DNA of 64,000 nt from CAZDRI01 sp964508055 (lineage in GTDB: Bacteria > Pseudomonadota > Gammaproteobacteria > PS1 > Pseudothioglobaceae), in the NCBI GenBank assembly GCA_964508055.1, contig CAZDRI010000002.1, positions 1 to 64,000 of the forward strand, in the 5' to 3' direction. Under the pieces are notes generated by a model. The model was not told where the DNA came from. It ran no database searches and saw nothing but the letters and a program-made list of their open reading frames with translations. The position numbers and the translations under genes were made by a program. This document shows positions 8,236-16,392 of the stretch, in pieces (positions within the stretch are counted from its first letter, which is position 1; each line of letters begins with the position of its first letter).

Positions 8236-9126
8236 TTAATCATATCCTAGTGATTGCAATGCCCTTTTATCATCAGCCCAACCAGTTTTTACCTTGACCC
8301 ATAGTTTTAAAACTGTTTTCCCTTGTAGTAGCCCTTCAATGCTATATCTGGCATCAGTGCCAACTTTTTTTAAAACTTCGCCTTGCTTGCCAATTACTAT
8401 TGATTTTTGACTTGCTTTTTCAACTAAAATTAGAGCATAAATGCGATAGATTTTCTTTAATTTATCAAACTCAAATTTCTCTATTTCTACTGTTAGACCA
8501 TAAGGCAATTCTTTAGCTAAATTTCGCATTAATTTTTCTCTAATAAACTCTGCTGCTAAAAATTTAGTGCTTCTATCAGTTATATAATCTTTTGTAAAAA
8601 ATGCTTTTTGATTAGGCAAAAAATCAATTATTTTTTTGCGTAAATAATCAATATCTTTGTTATTAAAAGCTGAGATAGGAATATAATCTTTTGCATTATA
8701 TTTATCTTTTAAGTTATTGATATAAATCAAAATATCATCCTTTTTTTTAAACTTATCAATTTTATTAATAAGTAAAATAACTGGGGTATTTAATTTACTG
8801 ATATGCTCTAATACTAAGTTATCTTCCCTAGTCCATCTACCAATTTCTACTAGCCACAAAACCACATCTACATCTTTTAGAGCGTTTGAGGCAACTTTAT
8901 TCATATAGCTATTTAAAGCTTTTTTATTGCTCATATGTATACCTGGAGTATCAATAAATATCATTTGGCAATCTGCTTTAGTATCAACTGCATGAATACG
9001 ATGTCTTGTGGTTTGAGGACGGTGTGAGGTGATAGTTAGTTTTTGACCAATAAATTGATTAATTAAAGTGGATTTACCTACATTTGGTCTACCTATGACT
9101 GCAATAAAGCCTGTTTTATAACTCAT
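8236..9126 (-). CDS. era: GTPase Era
   Basis: Era (296 residues) is a GTPase needed for 16S rRNA processing and 30S assembly. It shows G1 GRPNVGKS (~residue 12), G3 DTPG (~59) and G4 NKID (~122), followed by a C-terminal KH RNA-binding domain (SIVIGKQGEVLKKVG, ~residue 240). Length is typical. Its start overlaps the rnc stop by four bases, the conserved rnc-era arrangement that links RNase III and ribosome maturation. Confidence 0.97.
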   Translation of the reverse strand: MSYKTGFIAVIGRPNVGKSTLINQFIGQKLTITSHRPQTTRHRIHAVDTKADCQMIFIDTPGIHMSNKKALNSYMNKVASNALKDVDVVLWLVEIGRWTREDNLVLEHISKLNTPVILLINKIDKFKKKDDILIYINNLKDKYNAKDYIPISAFNNKDIDYLRKKIIDFLPNQKAFFTKDYITDRSTKFLAAEFIREKLMRNLAKELPYGLTVEIEKFEFDKLKKIYRIYALILVEKASQKSIVIGKQGEVLKKVGTDARYSIEGLLQGKTVLKLWVKVKTGWADDKRALQSLGYD

Positions 9127-9782
9127 AAAAGTTTCTCTAATAACTTTTTAGCACAAATCTGTTCTGCTTTTTTAATACTATTTGCTTGCCTAACTATGCT
9201 AAGTTTATTACTAGCTAAGCTGCATTTCACTATAAATATAGCATCGTGGTCATCGCCTTTTTTTTCTATTAACTCATATTTAGGCAGTTCATTATTGTGT
9301 TTTTGTAAATATTCTTGCAATAATGACTTAGCATCTTTAGTTATATTTCCTAAGGTTAAGTCTTTGAGGGTTGGTTGGTATATTTTTAATATTACTTGTT
9401 TAGTTTTTTTTATGTTAGAGTCTAAGAACACTGCAGCAAAAATAGCCTCCATAGTATTTGCTAAAATTGATTTTTTATTACTCCCCCCTCCCTTTATCTC
9501 GCTTTCTCCTAATGTTATTGAATCTTTTAAATCTAAATTAGCTGCTAATTTTACTAGCATATCACCTTTTACTAATTGAGAGCGTAATCTAGTTAGCTGC
9601 CCTTCATTTGCCTGAGGAAACTTAATATATAAAGTTTCAGCAATTACAAAATCTAAAATGCTATCTCCTAAAAACTCTAACCTTTCATTATTTGTACTTG
9701 CAAAACTACGATGGGTTAAGGCTAGTTTTAATATAGAACTATCATTAAACTTATAACCTAATCTCGTTTGTAATTGTTTCAT
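9123..9782 (-). CDS. rnc: Ribonuclease III
   Basis: RNase III (219 residues) cleaves double-stranded RNA in rRNA precursors and some mRNAs. The signature NERLEFLGDSILDFVIAE (~residues 32-49) carries the catalytic acidic residues, with a second acidic patch at NTMEAIFAAVFLDS (~110). A double-stranded-RNA-binding domain occupies the last ~70 residues. It is the first gene of rnc-era; lepB, often upstream in gammaproteobacteria, is not there. Confidence 0.97.
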   Translation of the reverse strand: MKQLQTRLGYKFNDSSILKLALTHRSFASTNNERLEFLGDSILDFVIAETLYIKFPQANEGQLTRLRSQLVKGDMLVKLAANLDLKDSITLGESEIKGGGSNKKSILANTMEAIFAAVFLDSNIKKTKQVILKIYQPTLKDLTLGNITKDAKSLLQEYLQKHNNELPKYELIEKKGDDHDAIFIVKCSLASNKLSIVRQANSIKKAEQICAKKLLEKLL

Positions 9783-9913
9783 TTAGTGGCAACTTAAATA
9801 TTTAGAGTATTGCAAAATTATAAATAGATGATGAAGTTTAAGGAAGGGAATATCTGTATTTTTTGTAAATCATTGATTTTGCTCTCTTCCCCATACAAAT
9901 AACTTGGGTAAAG

Positions 9914-9948
9914 ATGTTGTAAAATGTGCTTTTTACATTTTGCAACAT
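9914..9948 (+). promoter_or_regulatory. Hairpin directly before the Cas6-like start codon
   Basis: ATGTTGTAAAATGT at 9914-9927 and ACATTTTGCAACAT at 9935-9948 pair over 14 positions with a single G-U wobble, around a 7-base loop (GCTTTTT). The preferred start ATG of the Cas6-like gene is at 9953, five bases after the stem. No Shine-Dalgarno sequence is visible between them. As RNA this stem would cover the ribosome-binding region. Since Cas6 enzymes bind and cut hairpin RNA, it is a candidate for self-regulation; that is inference. Confidence 0.6.
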
Positions 9949-9952
9949 ATTT

Positions 9953-10618
9953 ATGTTTTGGCAAGAATCTAATCAAGAAAATAATTTTACATCAGCTAAT
10001 AATATTTACGATGCAGTATTTCAAATTAGTTGCTCTGCTATCCCAGTAGATCATATTTATAGCTTATCAAATCAGATTACTGCAATCTTACCTTGGTTAA
10101 AAAATGAGAAATACGCTGGTATTCATCCTATATTCATACCGCTAAAAGCTCACGGTTGGCAAATACCTGATGGAGATGATGCAATAGCACACATTCCTAA
10201 ACGCTCTAAGTTATATATAAGAATTGAAAAACAAAAATTAGCTGATTTAAATATCCTTGTAGGTGAAATTTTTAATATTCAAGGTAATAGTTTAGAAATA
10301 CTAAAAGCTTTGAGCCCTAAAAAATTAATAGCTCATAGCTCTTTATTTTCTCGTGCTATTGAGTGTAATAAAGACCTTAGTGAAGGCGATTTTTTAGAGA
10401 AAACTTTTTTAGAACTAAAAGAAATTGGGATAAAGCCAAAAAAAATGCTTGCTGGTTTGGAGAGTAAAATTAAATTGGCTGATGATAAAATATACACTCG
10501 TTCGCTTATGATAACTGATTTAAGAGCTGAAGAATCTATAACATTACAACAATTAGGTTTAGGCAGCTATAAACTCTTAGGTTGCGGCATATTTAAACCA
10601 CAAAAAAATATAGGATGA
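9953..10618 (+). CDS. Orphan Cas6/Cmx6-like RNA endonuclease family protein
   Basis: A 221-residue protein starting at ATG 9953 (an upstream GTG at 9926 lies inside the hairpin and is less likely). It resembles the MYXAN-type Cas6/Cmx6 family: SAIPVDHIYSLSNQ and LPWLKNEKYAGIHPI near the N terminus, a central SKLYIRIEKQKL strand, and the C-terminal glycine-rich loop GLGSYKLLGCGIFKPQK that defines Cas6-type RAMP folds. Cas6 proteins process CRISPR RNA by cutting at the base of repeat hairpins. No other cas gene or repeat array occurs in the window, so it is solitary here. Catalytic residues vary in this family and cannot be assigned; His24 in the PVDH motif is a candidate. It may act on another hairpin RNA or be a binding protein only. 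Confidence 0.72.
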   Translation: MFWQESNQENNFTSANNIYDAVFQISCSAIPVDHIYSLSNQITAILPWLKNEKYAGIHPIFIPLKAHGWQIPDGDDAIAHIPKRSKLYIRIEKQKLADLNILVGEIFNIQGNSLEILKALSPKKLIAHSSLFSRAIECNKDLSEGDFLEKTFLELKEIGIKPKKMLAGLESKIKLADDKIYTRSLMITDLRAEESITLQQLGLGSYKLLGCGIFKPQKNIG

Positions 10619-10784
10619 AATAATGACTAAGAGTGTTGCAGAATCAATAAGTTACTGAAACAATGTTTCTCCCCTTTCTCAAACTCCATCCTCAATATAA
10701 TTTTTTAACAATCTTGTTATGAATAACTTTATTTCCCTTCTTCAAGCCCCAAGCAAATATTGATTAATGCAAGTGTCACTGTTG

Positions 10785-11156
10785 TTATTTTACAACTAAT
10801 GTAGCAATATTAGGGCTTGCAGGATTTACAATTAAGTTTTGTTTTGTTGGTGATATTAAAACATCCATATCTTCCATCGGCACAGTTCCAAGTAAGACTT
10901 CATCACCTAAGACTAATGCACCAGTAAAACAGCCTCTACTTGCAAATTTTAAAGATATGGGTCCTACATAAGACAATAGATGTTGTTTGCCATCAGCAGT
11001 TGTTACTTCTCTTTTATATAATTCTTCTAGTTTAAGTTGAATAGCTATGTGCTCAGGTATACATAAGTGTAATACTCCAGTATCAACCAATGAATTTACT
11101 TTGATTGCTTTTATATCATTAGTTTTTGGATTTGATAATTCTATTTCAGCATGAAT
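10785..11156 (-). CDS. Retropepsin-like (clan AA) aspartic protease, start codon apparently lost
   Basis: The reading frame carries HAEIELSNP, then LVDTGVLHLCIPE with the retroviral-protease-type catalytic motif DTG, then CFTGALVLGDEVLLG and PMEDMDVLISP, matching small (~125 residue) clan AA proteases of bacteria. The frame is intact over the full family length but has no ATG, GTG or TTG at the expected N terminus. The best-placed start is ATT at 11154-11156, behind AAAAGGAAA; an AGG at 11163-11165 sits where a family start might be. A TTG at 11088-11090 would give 101 residues but lose the first strand. It overlaps the end of gltX. Either a rare ATT start is used or the gene is newly dead. 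Confidence 0.55.
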   Translation of the reverse strand: MHAEIELSNPKTNDIKAIKVNSLVDTGVLHLCIPEHIAIQLKLEELYKREVTTADGKQHLLSYVGPISLKFASRGCFTGALVLGDEVLLGTVPMEDMDVLISPTKQNLIVNPASPNIATLVVK

Positions 11157-12538
11157 TAATTTCCTTTTATAAAATCAATAGCCATATTTAAGCGTTGTAA
11201 GGTTTTTTGTTTACCTACAAGCTCAGCGGTTATATCTATACTTCCTGCATTACCATCGCCACTTAAGGCTAATCTAAATGGCTGTCCTACTTTTGCAAAG
11301 CCTACATTTTGCTCTGCACATATTTGTTTTATAATTTTATGGACATTATCTTTAGTCCAATTATCAATACTATTTAATTTAGTTATTAAATTCTCTAAAA
11401 TAACTTTACTATCTTTAGTAAATATTTTGCTTGCTTTGACTTTATCAAAATTTGAAAAGTCAGTGAAAAACATCTTTGATTGCTCTGCCATGTCCTTTAG
11501 AGTTTTTGACCTTTCTTTTAAAAGATTAATTACTGCGTCTAAATTATTATTAGTTTTTATATTCAATATATCTAATTGATATTTAAGGTGTTTTTTAACT
11601 TTGCTGACATCACTATTTTTAATATACTCTTTATTAAGCCACAGTAATTTATCAGCATTAAAACTTGCTGCTGCTTTATTTATTTTATTTAACTCAAATA
11701 AGTCTATCATTTCATTAATTGAGAACACTTCTTTGTCGCCATAGGACCAACCTAAGCGAACTAAATAATTCAATAAGGCTTCTGGTAAGTACCCTTGTTT
11801 ATGATATTGCATAACATCTAATGCTCCATGCCGTTTTGATAACCTTGTTCCATCAGAACCTAAAATCATAGGTATATGAGCAAATTCAGGCACATTCCAG
11901 CCAAGTGCTTGATATAAATTAATTTGTCTAGGTGTGTTATTAATGTGATCATCGCCTCTTATTATGCTATCTATAGCCATATCATAATCATCTACTACCA
12001 CAGTTAGGTTATAAGTAGGTGTTTTATCACTGCGAGCAATTATTAAGTCATCTAGCTCATTGTTGTTAATTGCTATTTTGCCTTTTACTAAATCATCAAA
12101 TATAACACTACCAGCACTAGGATTTTTAAATCTAATAACTGTATTATCTGATTTTCTGTTATTCTTATGGCGACAATTGCCATCATATTTTGGTTTTTCG
12201 CCTTTTAGCATTAAATCATTACGCAGCTTATCTAACCTTTCTTTAGAGCAATCACAATAATATGCTTTATCATTATCTAAAAGATCATCAATTACTTCAT
12301 TATATCTAGCAGACTTTGTGCTTTGATAATAAGGTCCAGTATAATCAAGACCTAACCAATCCATACTTTCTAAGATGGCATCAGTATATTTTTGTTTAGA
12401 CCTTTGAGTATCTGTATCTTCAATTCTTAAAATAAAATCACCATGATTTTTTTTAGACCATAACCATGAAAAAAGAGCTGTTCTAACTCCTCCTATATGT
12501 AAATATCCTGTTGGACTTGGGGCAAATCTTGTTCTCAT
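11156..12538 (-). CDS. gltX: Glutamyl-tRNA synthetase
   Basis: A class I aminoacyl-tRNA synthetase (460 residues) that charges tRNA-Glu. FAPSPTGYLHIGGVRTA at residues ~5-21 contains the HIGH motif, and SDGTRLSKRHGA (~232-243) the KMSKS-type loop. CDCSKERL and NCRHK near residues 100-125 are the zinc-binding region. Length is normal for the bacterial discriminating enzyme. Its start overlaps the upstream Sel1 gene by four bases. Confidence 0.96.
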   Translation of the reverse strand: MRTRFAPSPTGYLHIGGVRTALFSWLWSKKNHGDFILRIEDTDTQRSKQKYTDAILESMDWLGLDYTGPYYQSTKSARYNEVIDDLLDNDKAYYCDCSKERLDKLRNDLMLKGEKPKYDGNCRHKNNRKSDNTVIRFKNPSAGSVIFDDLVKGKIAINNNELDDLIIARSDKTPTYNLTVVVDDYDMAIDSIIRGDDHINNTPRQINLYQALGWNVPEFAHIPMILGSDGTRLSKRHGALDVMQYHKQGYLPEALLNYLVRLGWSYGDKEVFSINEMIDLFELNKINKAAASFNADKLLWLNKEYIKNSDVSKVKKHLKYQLDILNIKTNNNLDAVINLLKERSKTLKDMAEQSKMFFTDFSNFDKVKASKIFTKDSKVILENLITKLNSIDNWTKDNVHKIIKQICAEQNVGFAKVGQPFRLALSGDGNAGSIDITAELVGKQKTLQRLNMAIDFIKGN

Positions 12539-12972
12539 TGCTCATTTACTTTATTTAGCCAATATTTTGCTTTTTCAGGGTTTTTTTTAACTCCCATGCC
12601 ATCTTCATAAATCATAGCTAAAGTATATATAGCTCCTTCTAAGCCTATATCTGCTGCTTTCTCAAACCATTTGATAGCATTTTTTATATTTTTTTCAACC
12701 CCTTCTCCTTGCATATAGCAAACTGCAATCATATGATAAGAAAGTTTGTGTCCGTCTTTTGCAGCCTGTTTTAAATTTTCAAAACCTTTTTTTTCATTTT
12801 TAACCATGCCTAAGGCATTTAATTGCATCATTCCTACTCTATATCTAGCTTCAATACTGCTATCAATATATGGAGATAATAACTTATATGCTTGTGGAAA
12901 ATTTTTAGCCTCAAATGCAGCTATACCACTATTTAAATCTGTTTCAATATTAATAACATTTTCCATATACAA
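12535..12972 (-). CDS. Sel1/TPR-like repeat protein
   Basis: A 145-residue helical-repeat protein without a signal peptide, so probably cytoplasmic. Two clear Sel1-like units are seen, each with the A-x-x-Y/M-Y-x-x-G-x-GV-x-K-N pattern: MIAVCYMQGEGVEKNIKNA and LAMIYEDGMGVKKNPEKA; a weaker unit precedes them. Such repeats mediate protein contacts. It is coupled to gltX by a four-base overlap, but no specific partner can be named. A second Met two codons in (MENVIN) is an equally good start. Confidence 0.8.
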   Translation of the reverse strand: MYMENVINIETDLNSGIAAFEAKNFPQAYKLLSPYIDSSIEARYRVGMMQLNALGMVKNEKKGFENLKQAAKDGHKLSYHMIAVCYMQGEGVEKNIKNAIKWFEKAADIGLEGAIYTLAMIYEDGMGVKKNPEKAKYWLNKVNEQ

Positions 12973-13019
12973 AATTATTATAAAAAAATGTTAATTTTAC
13001 ACTGATATAATTTGATGCT

Positions 13020-13382
13020 ATGGAATTAAGCTTAGAAAAACCAAAAAACAACAGCATTATAGCTATTGATGAAAAGGTAAAGTTAAAAGATAAAACATTA
13101 GAAATTCCTTGTTATATCACTAATGAAATTTACTTAACTGAAAATATTCCAAATAAATTTGAAGATATAACTTTCAAATTAATTGATGAACTAATAACAA
13201 AAGATAAAATCACAATATTAATTATTGGGACAGGTGAAAAACAAAAATTTTTAGACCCTAAATTACAAGTAGAGTTAAGTAATATAGGTATTGCTGTTGA
13301 AGTAATGAAAAATGCCTCAGCTGTATATAGTTTCAATATCTTATTAGCAGAAAATAGAAATGTTGGATTAATACTGTTATGA
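13020..13382 (+). CDS. Mth938-like domain protein (DUF498/Xcc1710 family)
   Basis: A 120-residue single-domain protein of the Mth938/NDUFAF3-like fold, recognised by ITILIIGTGEKQKFL (~residues 62-76) and the tail VEVMKNASAVYSFNILLAE. Bacterial members are unstudied; the eukaryotic relative NDUFAF3 helps assemble respiratory complex I. It is the first gene of a plus-strand operon and overlaps the epimerase gene by four bases. No catalytic residues are apparent. Confidence 0.85.
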   Translation: MELSLEKPKNNSIIAIDEKVKLKDKTLEIPCYITNEIYLTENIPNKFEDITFKLIDELITKDKITILIIGTGEKQKFLDPKLQVELSNIGIAVEVMKNASAVYSFNILLAENRNVGLILL

Positions 13383-14296
13383 GAATATTAGTGACAGGAG
13401 CCAATGGTTTTATTGGCAAACATCTAACAAATATACTAAGTGTAAATAATTATCAAGTGACAGGCAGCGTTAGAAATAAAACTAAAAATTATATTGCTGT
13501 AGGTGATATTGATGAAAATACTGATTGGTCTAAGGCTTTAAAAAATGTAGATGTTATCATTCATCTCGCAAACCGTGCTCATATAATGGACGATAAAAGC
13601 AAAAATCCAGAACAAGAATTTTTTAAAATAAATGTCAAAGGATTTGAAAAACTTATCCAAGATGCAAAAAATACTAAAGTAAAACAAATAATATATTTAA
13701 GTTCAATTAAAGTTAATGGTGAGAGGACATTTGATAAACCTTTTTACTATGATGATGTTATATCTAAGCCTGAAGATGCTTACTCTTATTCAAAATATGA
13801 AGCTGAAAAAATATTACAAAAATTAGCTAATAAATTTAATATTAATTGGACTATAATTCGCCCACCACTTGTATATGGTAAAGGCGTAAAAGGTAATTTC
13901 CAATTATTATTAAACTTAATTAAAAAAGGCATACCCCTACCTTTTGCTAGTATTAATAATAAACGCTCTTTTATTGGTGTTAATAATTTATGTGATTTAA
14001 TAATGACCTGTATTAATAATAAAAAAGCATATTCACAAACATTCTTAGCTTCTGATAATAACGATTTATCAACTTCTGAACTAGCTTATAAAATTGCTAG
14101 TGTTATAAATAAAAAAGTTATTGTTTTTAGTTTTCCTGTTTTTTTATTAAAATTTTTAGCAAAAATATTCGCTAAATCATCACAAATTGATAGGCTAAGT
14201 CAGTCATTAAGATTAAATATAACAAGAACTATTGAGAGGTTAAACTGGCAAGTCCCATATAGTGTTAAGAAAGAATTAAAGAGCTTAATGAAATGA
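13379..14296 (+). CDS. NAD-dependent epimerase/dehydratase family protein
   Basis: A 305-residue extended short-chain dehydrogenase. VTGANGFIGKHL at residues ~5-16 is the NAD loop; the catalytic Tyr-xxx-Lys is YSKYEAEK (~residues 142-149) after YLSSIKVNG. IRPPLVYGKGVKGNF and NKRSFIGVNNLCDLI resemble nucleotide-sugar epimerases of O-antigen pathways (WbpV/WbvB type). It sits between the Mth938-like gene and rodA with four-base overlaps on both sides, so it is made with the cell-wall genes. Substrate not determined. Confidence 0.8.
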   Translation: MRILVTGANGFIGKHLTNILSVNNYQVTGSVRNKTKNYIAVGDIDENTDWSKALKNVDVIIHLANRAHIMDDKSKNPEQEFFKINVKGFEKLIQDAKNTKVKQIIYLSSIKVNGERTFDKPFYYDDVISKPEDAYSYSKYEAEKILQKLANKFNINWTIIRPPLVYGKGVKGNFQLLLNLIKKGIPLPFASINNKRSFIGVNNLCDLIMTCINNKKAYSQTFLASDNNDLSTSELAYKIASVINKKVIVFSFPVFLLKFLAKIFAKSSQIDRLSQSLRLNITRTIERLNWQVPYSVKKELKSLMK

Positions 14297-15390
14297 TAAT
14301 AAAAATCTTAAAAAATATTTGGTACAAAATTCATCTAGATTATCAACTATTTATATTATTAATGATACTTTGCTCATTTGGCTTGTTTGTGCTTTACAGC
14401 TCAACTGGAGGCTCATTAGTTATGGTGGGAAAACAATTTTTACATATTGTTATTGCTGTTGTAATAATGTTAATAATAGCTCAGATACCTCCCTATCACC
14501 TTAAACGCTACACTCCATATTTAATGATTGTAGGCGTGATTTTACTTGTTTTAGTGCTGTTTTTTGGTTCAAGCTCTAAAGGTGCTCAAAGATGGTTAGA
14601 TTTAGGCTTTTTACGCTTTCAACCGTCTGAGATTATGAAAATTATTGTGCCTATTGCTATTGCTTCAATATTGTCAGAAACTACTTTACCACCAAAATCT
14701 GATAAATTGCTTTTTTCATTTGTTATGATACTGTTAATAACTTTTTTAATAGCAAAACAACCAGATTTAGGAACTGCTCTTCTAATAGGATGTTCGGGGT
14801 TATTTATTTTGTTCTTTTCTGGTTTAAGGTGGCGTGTTATACTAAGTTTTTTAGCTATTATAGTAGCAAGTTTGCCTATTTTTTGGAAGTTTCTGCTCCA
14901 CCCATATCAAAAACAAAGAATACTAACATTTCTAAACCCTGATACTGATGCTTTAGGTAGCGGATACCATATAATTCAATCAAAAATTGCAATTGGTTCT
15001 GGAGGTATGTTTGGTAAAGGATGGGGTTTAGGGACACAATCACAACTCAATTTTCTACCTGAGCATAGCACTGATTTTATTTTTGCTGTTTTGGCTGAAG
15101 AGTTAGGTTTTGTAGGTGTTATTTTATTGTTTTTTCTATATGGATTAATAATTTATCGCTGCTTTAAAATATGTATAAATGCTCAAGATAATTTCTCCAG
15201 ATTATTAACAGCAAGTCTTACTTTTACTTTTTTTATTTATATATTTGTAAATGTAGGTATGGTTACTGGACTATTGCCAGTAGTTGGGATTCCATTGCCT
15301 TTTATAAGTTATGGTGGCACATCTATGGTAACTATAATGGCAAGTTTTGGGGTGTTAATGTCAGTTAAAAAATATCGTAGGTTAGTATAA
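14293..15390 (+). CDS. rodA: Rod-shape peptidoglycan polymerase RodA
   Basis: A SEDS-family glycan polymerase of the elongasome (365 residues) with about ten membrane helices. Family marks include LGFLRFQPSEIMKI (~residues 106-119), KQPDLGTALLI (~154-164), FLPEHSTDFIFAVLAEELGF (~257-276) and GIPLPFISYGGTSMV near the C terminus. Length equals E. coli RodA. mrdA (PBP2), usually just upstream, is missing from this operon and must be elsewhere. mltB starts on the base after its stop. Confidence 0.95.
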   Translation: MIIKILKNIWYKIHLDYQLFILLMILCSFGLFVLYSSTGGSLVMVGKQFLHIVIAVVIMLIIAQIPPYHLKRYTPYLMIVGVILLVLVLFFGSSSKGAQRWLDLGFLRFQPSEIMKIIVPIAIASILSETTLPPKSDKLLFSFVMILLITFLIAKQPDLGTALLIGCSGLFILFFSGLRWRVILSFLAIIVASLPIFWKFLLHPYQKQRILTFLNPDTDALGSGYHIIQSKIAIGSGGMFGKGWGLGTQSQLNFLPEHSTDFIFAVLAEELGFVGVILLFFLYGLIIYRCFKICINAQDNFSRLLTASLTFTFFIYIFVNVGMVTGLLPVVGIPLPFISYGGTSMVTIMASFGVLMSVKKYRRLV

Positions 15391-16392
15391 ATGCACAAAA
15401 TAGTCTTATTAGTTGTTTTAATTATATTTAATAATAATTTAAGTGCTGAAACAAAAACAGCTACTGAGTATAAATCAGTAAAAAACTTCATCAATTATAT
15501 GGCTAAAAAGCATAAATTTGATAAAAAAGAATTGACTAAACTTTTTAGCCAAGTTGAATTACCTGTATGGAAAAAATCAAAAAAAACTTCAAGTGTGAAA
15601 AAAAAGAAAAGAAAGCCTATTTCTTGGGATAAATATCGCTCAATATTTATGACTAAACAAAGAATAACAGATGGTATTTATTTTTGGTCTAAGTATAAGC
15701 ATTACTTAGAAAAAGCAAGTAAAGAGTTTAAAGTGCCTGAAGAAATAATTGTAGCAATATTAGGTGTTGAAACAAATTATGGTAAACAAAAGGGCAATTA
15801 TCAAACTTTATATACCTTAACTAATCGCTCTTTTAATGGCTATAGACGCTATAAGTTTTACAAAAAAGAGTTAGAAAACTTCCTACTTTTAACTAAAGAA
15901 CAAAATTTGAACCCGATAGAGATATATGGATCATATGCAGGAGCTATGGGATACCCTCAATTTATATCAAGTAGCTATCGTCATTATGCTGTTGATTTTG
16001 ATAACGATGGCAAAGTTGATTTGCTTAATAGCCCTATTGATGCAATAGGTAGCATTGCCAATTATTTTAGAAAGCATAAATGGCAAGAAGGCGGAGTAAT
16101 AGCTAAACCTTTTGAATTTGAAGTTAAAGACGCAAAACTTTCAGTTAAAAGACCAGCTAAACCAAAGTATAATGCTTACGATTGGCAGAAACTAGGCTTA
16201 CAAAGGGGATTTAATATACCTCAGCTTATTAAATCAGCTTTAATATCGTTAACTACTGATAGTGGTGAGATTGAATATTGGATGAGTTATTGGAATTTTT
16301 ATGTTATAACTCGTTACAATCACGATAATAGATATGCAATGGTTGTTTTTCAATTAAGTGAGGCTCTTAAAAATTTAAAGGATAGGTTATGA
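15391..16392 (+). CDS. mltB: Membrane-bound lytic murein transglycosylase B
   Basis: MltB (333 residues) cleaves peptidoglycan glycan strands, leaving 1,6-anhydro ends. A signal-like N terminus (~20 residues, ending NNNLSAE) has no lipobox Cys, so the protein may be soluble in the periplasm rather than lipidated. The catalytic Glu is in ILGVETNYGKQKG (~residue 130), followed by the family blocks SYAGAMGYPQFISSSYRHYAV and DFDNDGKVDLLNSPIDAIGS. It lies directly after rodA and overlaps dacA by four bases. Confidence 0.93.
   Translation: MHKIVLLVVLIIFNNNLSAETKTATEYKSVKNFINYMAKKHKFDKKELTKLFSQVELPVWKKSKKTSSVKKKKRKPISWDKYRSIFMTKQRITDGIYFWSKYKHYLEKASKEFKVPEEIIVAILGVETNYGKQKGNYQTLYTLTNRSFNGYRRYKFYKKELENFLLLTKEQNLNPIEIYGSYAGAMGYPQFISSSYRHYAVDFDNDGKVDLLNSPIDAIGSIANYFRKHKWQEGGVIAKPFEFEVKDAKLSVKRPAKPKYNAYDWQKLGLQRGFNIPQLIKSALISLTTDSGEIEYWMSYWNFYVITRYNHDNRYAMVVFQLSEALKNLKDRL

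Noticed and set aside
9926..9955. GTG at 9926 as the start of the Cas6-like gene
   Set aside because: It lies inside the hairpin arm, has no ribosome site, and adds nine residues absent from the family pattern; ATG 9953 fits better.
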